Below are positions 5,947 through 8,955 of a stretch of DNA of 8,955 bases, one piece after another; within the stretch, counting starts at the first letter, position 1; each line of letters begins with the position of its first letter. Origin of the DNA: Acidimicrobiia bacterium (lineage in GTDB: Bacteria > Actinomycetota > Acidimicrobiia > IMCC26256 > JAENVU01); the NCBI GenBank assembly GCA_016650415.1, contig JAENVU010000273.1, positions 1 to 8,955 of the forward strand. Direction: 5' to 3'. The notes beneath the pieces are model-generated. The model saw nothing but the letters and a program-made list of their open reading frames with translations. It was not told the DNA's origin and did not search any database. The position numbers and the translations under genes were made by a program.

Positions 5947-7158
5947 ATGTCGATGACTTCCGCTGTGCGACGCAGCTTTTCCGTCGGCGCGGCGCTCGCT
6001 CTCCTGTGGGTTGTTGCGCTCGAACCTTCGACTTCCGCCGTGGCCGCGGCTCGGCCCGCCGCGCCGACGAGCGGCCACAGCCCGAGCGAACGGATCTCGT
6101 CGCTGTCCAATCTGGTGGCGTCGCGCAGCGCCGAGGTCGCGGCCGAAACCCAGGCGCGCAGCGCCACGGTGCAGCGCCTCACCGAGACCCGGCGGGCCGA
6201 AGATGCCGCATTGGCGCGCGCGGATCTGTTGGCCGAGGCCCAACTCGTCGCTCAGCGCGCCGCGCGTGCCGCCCGCAACGACGTCGGATCGTTGGCGGCG
6301 GCCTTCTACCGGGGCGCCAGCCGACCCGCCGGTGTCGCGAGCCTCTTCGAGTCTCGTTCGGTCACCGAGTTCGGGTACCGGCAAAAGATCGTCAGCGAAG
6401 TCGGGAACCGTCAGACCCGCGCCCTGTTGCGGGCGCTCAAAGTGCAACGCGCGGCCGAGCGGGCGGCGCGCAACGCCGGCGACGAGCATGTGCGGCTCCA
6501 TCAGCTCGCGCTCTCGTTGCGCAACGAGATACCGCGGCGTGACGCCCGGATCGGTGAGCTCCAGGCCGGCGTGTCCCGCGCCCGGTTCTGGCTGTCGCGC
6601 TGGCAGTCGATCTCGGCGGGCGTCAACACGCCGATCATGAGCCGGTCCATCATCGGGCCGAGTGAGCTCGCCCGATGGTTCACGGCCACCCATCGGCGGA
6701 GCGCCCGCATCACCGTCCCGATCGCCACCCTTGCCCAGTACTTCATCGAAGAAGGCCAGGCCGCTCAGGTCCGGGGTGACATCGCGTTCGCCCAGTCGAT
6801 CCTGGAAACCGGCGCGTTCTACTTTCCCGATGGCGGGCAACTCACACCGACCGACAACAACTTCGCCGGGATCAATGCGTGCGACAGTTGCGCCACCGGC
6901 AGTGCGTTCCCGAGCGCCCAAATCGGCGTCCGGGCGCAAATGCAGCTCCTCCGCGTCTACGCCGACGCGAACCTCACCAACGCCCAGCTCAATCCGCCGC
7001 CGGTGTACGCGAAGCTCGACTCCCACTTCTTGAAGGGTCGGGTGACGACCTGGAACGGGCTGACCCACACCTGGGCAACGGCCGATCGCTACGGAGATCG
7101 GATCCTGGACATCTACGGTGAGATCCTCGGTTGGCTCACCGATCAAGCCAACATCTGA
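5947..7158 (+). CDS. Secreted coiled-coil protein with C-terminal glucosaminidase-like domain (putative peptidoglycan hydrolase)
   Basis: The 403-residue product (from the ATG at 5947) has a signal peptide: basic VRR, a hydrophobic core FSVGAALALLWVVAL, and a likely cleavage after AVAA near residue 34. Residues about 45-215 are Ala/Arg/Glu-rich and helical, with a central SLAAAFYRGAS (115-125) reminiscent of the coiled-coil domains of wall hydrolases such as PcsB and RipA. The C-terminal part (about 245-403) fits the glucosaminidase family (GH73-like, cleaving N-acetylglucosaminyl bonds in peptidoglycan). GDIAFAQSILETGAF (277-291) carries the presumed catalytic Glu287, followed by NNFAGI (304-309), CDSCATG (312-318) and IGVRAQMQLLRVYAD (326-340). 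The start is uncertain: GTG 5938, ATG 5947 and ATG 5953 are all in frame and none has a good ribosome site. It is transcribed divergently from the polysaccharide operon. Confidence 0.87.
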   Translation: MSMTSAVRRSFSVGAALALLWVVALEPSTSAVAAARPAAPTSGHSPSERISSLSNLVASRSAEVAAETQARSATVQRLTETRRAEDAALARADLLAEAQLVAQRAARAARNDVGSLAAAFYRGASRPAGVASLFESRSVTEFGYRQKIVSEVGNRQTRALLRALKVQRAAERAARNAGDEHVRLHQLALSLRNEIPRRDARIGELQAGVSRARFWLSRWQSISAGVNTPIMSRSIIGPSELARWFTATHRRSARITVPIATLAQYFIEEGQAAQVRGDIAFAQSILETGAFYFPDGGQLTPTDNNFAGINACDSCATGSAFPSAQIGVRAQMQLLRVYADANLTNAQLNPPPVYAKLDSHFLKGRVTTWNGLTHTWATADRYGDRILDIYGEILGWLTDQANI

Positions 7159-7172
7159 GCGGCCATGACGGA

Positions 7173-7188
7173 GGCGCCGATCGGCGCC
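7173..7188. repeat. Perfect 16-base palindrome downstream of the glucosaminidase gene
   Basis: GGCGCCGATCGGCGCC equals its own reverse complement and could form a 6-base-pair stem with a GATC loop. It begins 14 bases after the stop at 7158. No T-run follows on either strand, so it is not a typical intrinsic terminator. It could be a weak terminator, an operator, or chance in G/C-rich DNA. Confidence 0.4.
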
Positions 7189-7218
7189 GACCTGGATGAT
7201 GGGGGCGCGCGCTCGGGC

Positions 7219-7224
7219 TACCGT
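7219..7224 (+). promoter_or_regulatory. Possible -10 element of a leaderless amidohydrolase transcript
   Basis: TACCGT fits the TANNNT form of actinobacterial -10 elements and ends 7 bases before the ATG at 7232, where transcription would begin at or next to the start codon. No ribosome binding site is present, which agrees with a leaderless message. No clear -35 element is seen. Confidence 0.4.
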
Positions 7225-7231
7225 CTCGCCC

Positions 7232-8407
7232 ATGACGCTCGACTATCAGCTGTTCGACGCCGACAACCACTACTACGAGGCCACGGACGCCTTCACCCGG
7301 CACGTTGACCCGGCGATGGCCAAACGAACCATGCAATGGGCCGAGCTCAACGGAAAGCAGCGGCTCATGGTGGCCGGTCGGATCAATCGGTTCATCCCGA
7401 ACCCCACGTTCGACCCGGTCGCGAAGCCGGGTGCGCTCGACGCGTACTTCCGTGGTCAGCAGGCGGGTGAAGACATCCGCGCCGCGTTCGGCGAACTCGA
7501 TCCGATCAGCCCGGCCTACCGCGAGCCCGCGGCGCGCCTCGCGCTGATGGACGATCAGAACATGGAAGGGTGTCTGCTCTTCCCGACGCTCGGCGTCGGC
7601 ATGGAACAGGCGTTAGTCCATGACCCCGAGGCGGCGCACAGTGCGTTTCATGCCTTCAACCAGTGGCTCGACGACGACTGGCAGTTCGCGTACGCCGACC
7701 GAATCTTCGCGGCGCCGTACTTCACCTTGCTCGATCCCGACCTCGCCGTCGCCGAGCTGGACTGGGTGCTCGAACGCGGCGCCCGGGTCGTCGTGATGCG
7801 CGCCGGTCCGGTGCAGGCGCCGACCGGATTCCGGTCACCGGGCGACGCGGTGTACGACCCGTTCTGGGCGCGCCTGGCCGAGGCCGGCACGCTCGTCGCG
7901 TACCACTCGGGCGAGAGCGGGTATCACCGCTACGCCGAGGAGTGGGGCGAGAAGGGTGAGATGGAGGCCTTCCGTCACCACCCGTTCACCAACATCACCT
8001 CGGCCGATCGCCCGATCTACGACACGATCGCCGCGCTGATCTGTCACGGCGTGTTTGCCCGCCACCCCGGACTCCGGGTCGCGACGATCGAGTCCGGCAG
8101 CGAGTGGGTCCCGACCCTCGTGCGCAAGATGCGGAAGTCGTTCAAGCAGGCGCCCTGTGCATTCGCCGGGGGCGATCCGGTGCAACAGCTCCGCGACCAC
8201 GTCTGGGTCTCGCCCTACTACGAGGACGATCTCATCGCGCTGCGTGAATCGATCGGCGCCGAGCGCATCGTGTTCGGTTCCGATTATCCGCACGCGGAGG
8301 GGTTGGCCGATCCGGCGGCGTTCGTGAACGATCTCGACGGGTTCGACGCCGCCGAGATCCGGCTCATCATGCGGGAGAACGCACGGGGTCTGGTGCACGC
8401 TCCGTAG
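7232..8407 (+). CDS. Amidohydrolase family 2 (ACMSD-like) metal-dependent hydrolase
   Basis: The 391-residue product fits the amidohydrolase-2 superfamily, TIM-barrel enzymes that hydrolyse or decarboxylate their substrate at a mononuclear metal site, probably in the cytoplasm (no signal peptide). The first strand, FDADNHYYE (8-16), replaces the usual metal-binding HxH by a DxDxH-like form. Other candidate site residues are His225 in VAYHSGESGYH (222-232), Glu287 in TIESGSEWVP (285-294) and Asp351 in VFGSDYPHAEG (347-357). The last is a family hallmark. I chose the ATG at 7232 because the family's first strand starts right there and a -10-like TACCGT lies just upstream; ATGs at 7196 and 7199 would add twelve or eleven residues of unlikely sequence. 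Substrate unknown: such proteins are numerous and mostly unassigned in actinobacteria. The 3' end overlaps the convergent membrane-protein gene by 41 bases. Confidence 0.9.
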   Translation: MTLDYQLFDADNHYYEATDAFTRHVDPAMAKRTMQWAELNGKQRLMVAGRINRFIPNPTFDPVAKPGALDAYFRGQQAGEDIRAAFGELDPISPAYREPAARLALMDDQNMEGCLLFPTLGVGMEQALVHDPEAAHSAFHAFNQWLDDDWQFAYADRIFAAPYFTLLDPDLAVAELDWVLERGARVVVMRAGPVQAPTGFRSPGDAVYDPFWARLAEAGTLVAYHSGESGYHRYAEEWGEKGEMEAFRHHPFTNITSADRPIYDTIAALICHGVFARHPGLRVATIESGSEWVPTLVRKMRKSFKQAPCAFAGGDPVQQLRDHVWVSPYYEDDLIALRESIGAERIVFGSDYPHAEGLADPAAFVNDLDGFDAAEIRLIMRENARGLVHAP

Positions 8408-8955
8408 CCGGCGCGGTGGGCTCCACCACGTGCGAGCCGAGGCCGACGAGCACCGCCAACAGCGTCGTGAGCATCATCCCGGTGACCTGAACCCCGGAGT
8501 CGTTCAGCGCGGTCGCGAGCACGACGAGGATCGCGAAACAGATGAGGCCGGGTCGGAGCGACGGGATCCAGGTGACGATGCGTTCGAGGATGTCGCTTCG
8601 CCGGCTCGCGAGCAGCAACCAGACCACGACGCTCAGCACCAGGAGCACCCAGGCGGTGTTCGAGAACGTTCCGATCATCAGCGACGCCTTGCGTCCGACC
8701 ACTCCGAAGAGTTCGCCGATCCCGTTGTTTCCGACCCGTTCGAAGAGGCGGCCGATGTGGGTGCGCTGATTCGATGGCCGCGTGAGATCGACGAGCCCGA
8801 CGATGAGACCGGACGCGGCCAGGACGCCGACGATCGCGGCCACGGTGCGAGCGCGGACCGTTCGACCCGAGCGGAGCCACCACCACACGGCCAGCGTCGG
8901 TCCCAGACTGAGCGCCCCGCCGAAGTCCTGACCGAACATCGGCGCGCCGACGACG
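8367..8955 (-). CDS. Multi-pass membrane protein, C-terminal part (5' end outside the window)
   Basis: The frame is open from the window edge to a TGA at 8367-8369 and shows 195 residues (numbered from Met at 8939, with five more upstream). It starts inside the protein: GAPMFGQDFGGAL continues the upstream frame, so the Met at 8939 is probably internal. Hydrophobic segments lie at about 9-22, 33-53, 93-110, 130-146 and 153-171, followed by a Pro/Ala-rich cytoplasmic or periplasmic tail. Charged motifs between segments, VDLTRP (50-55) with RTHIGRL (59-65), GRKASL (82-87) and LNDSGVQV (145-152), look conserved. They recall uncharacterised large actinobacterial membrane proteins, but I cannot name the family. 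No function can be given. Confidence 0.78.
   Translation of the reverse strand, partial: VVGAPMFGQDFGGALSLGPTLAVWWWLRSGRTVRARTVAAIVGVLAASGLIVGLVDLTRPSNQRTHIGRLFERVGNNGIGELFGVVGRKASLMIGTFSNTAWVLLVLSVVVWLLLASRRSDILERIVTWIPSLRPGLICFAILVVLATALNDSGVQVTGMMLTTLLAVLVGLGSHVVEPTAPATERAPDPVRSPA

Noticed and set aside
5935..7233. Open minus-strand frame of 432 codons antisense to the glucosaminidase gene
   Set aside because: The opposite strand has a signal peptide, coiled coil and glucosaminidase motifs. This frame shows none and has shadow-like composition.

Overview
The window is high-GC, densely coded bacterial DNA with strong G/C preference at third codon positions. It looks like chromosome of a high-GC Actinomycetota. 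Supporting signs are a secreted protein with an Excalibur-type motif, an actinobacterial-looking class III PPK2, a coiled-coil plus glucosaminidase wall hydrolase, and a probable leaderless gene. An acidimicrobial origin is possible, but the sequence alone cannot settle it. I see no rRNA, tRNA, CRISPR array, insertion sequence or phage gene.

Layout. (1) Positions 2-145 (+) are the last 47 codons of an unidentified gene. (2) Positions 176-5807 (-) hold a compact five-gene unit, transcribed right to left. In order of transcription it contains a membrane-embedded processive family 2 glycosyltransferase resembling hyaluronan synthase (HAS), a secreted Excalibur-GH26 glycoside hydrolase, a broken class V aminotransferase (cysteine desulfurase-like), a membrane-anchored coiled-coil protein of unknown function, and a class III polyphosphate kinase 2. 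The first two genes overlap by 8 bases and the other gaps are 8 to about 54 bases, so one transcript is likely. (3) Positions 5808-5946 are a divergent intergenic region. (4) Positions 5947-7158 (+) encode a secreted coiled-coil protein with a glucosaminidase-like domain. (5) Positions 7232-8407 (+) encode an amidohydrolase-2 family metal-dependent hydrolase, apparently expressed without a leader. (6) Positions 8367-8955 (-) are the C-terminal part of a multi-pass membrane protein cut by the window edge. Its 3' end overlaps the amidohydrolase by 41 bases.

How the genes may work together (inference). The glycosyltransferase would polymerise and export a beta-linked polysaccharide. The co-translated GH26 enzyme would act on it outside the membrane. 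The divergent glucosaminidase would remodel the cell wall. PPK2 could supply nucleoside di- or triphosphates from polyphosphate. The strongest candidate for an undescribed system is the synthase plus Excalibur-GH26 pair. The clearest anomaly is the aminotransferase gene, which carries both a one-base frameshift and an in-frame loss of roughly 50 codons covering its cofactor phosphate-binding segment.
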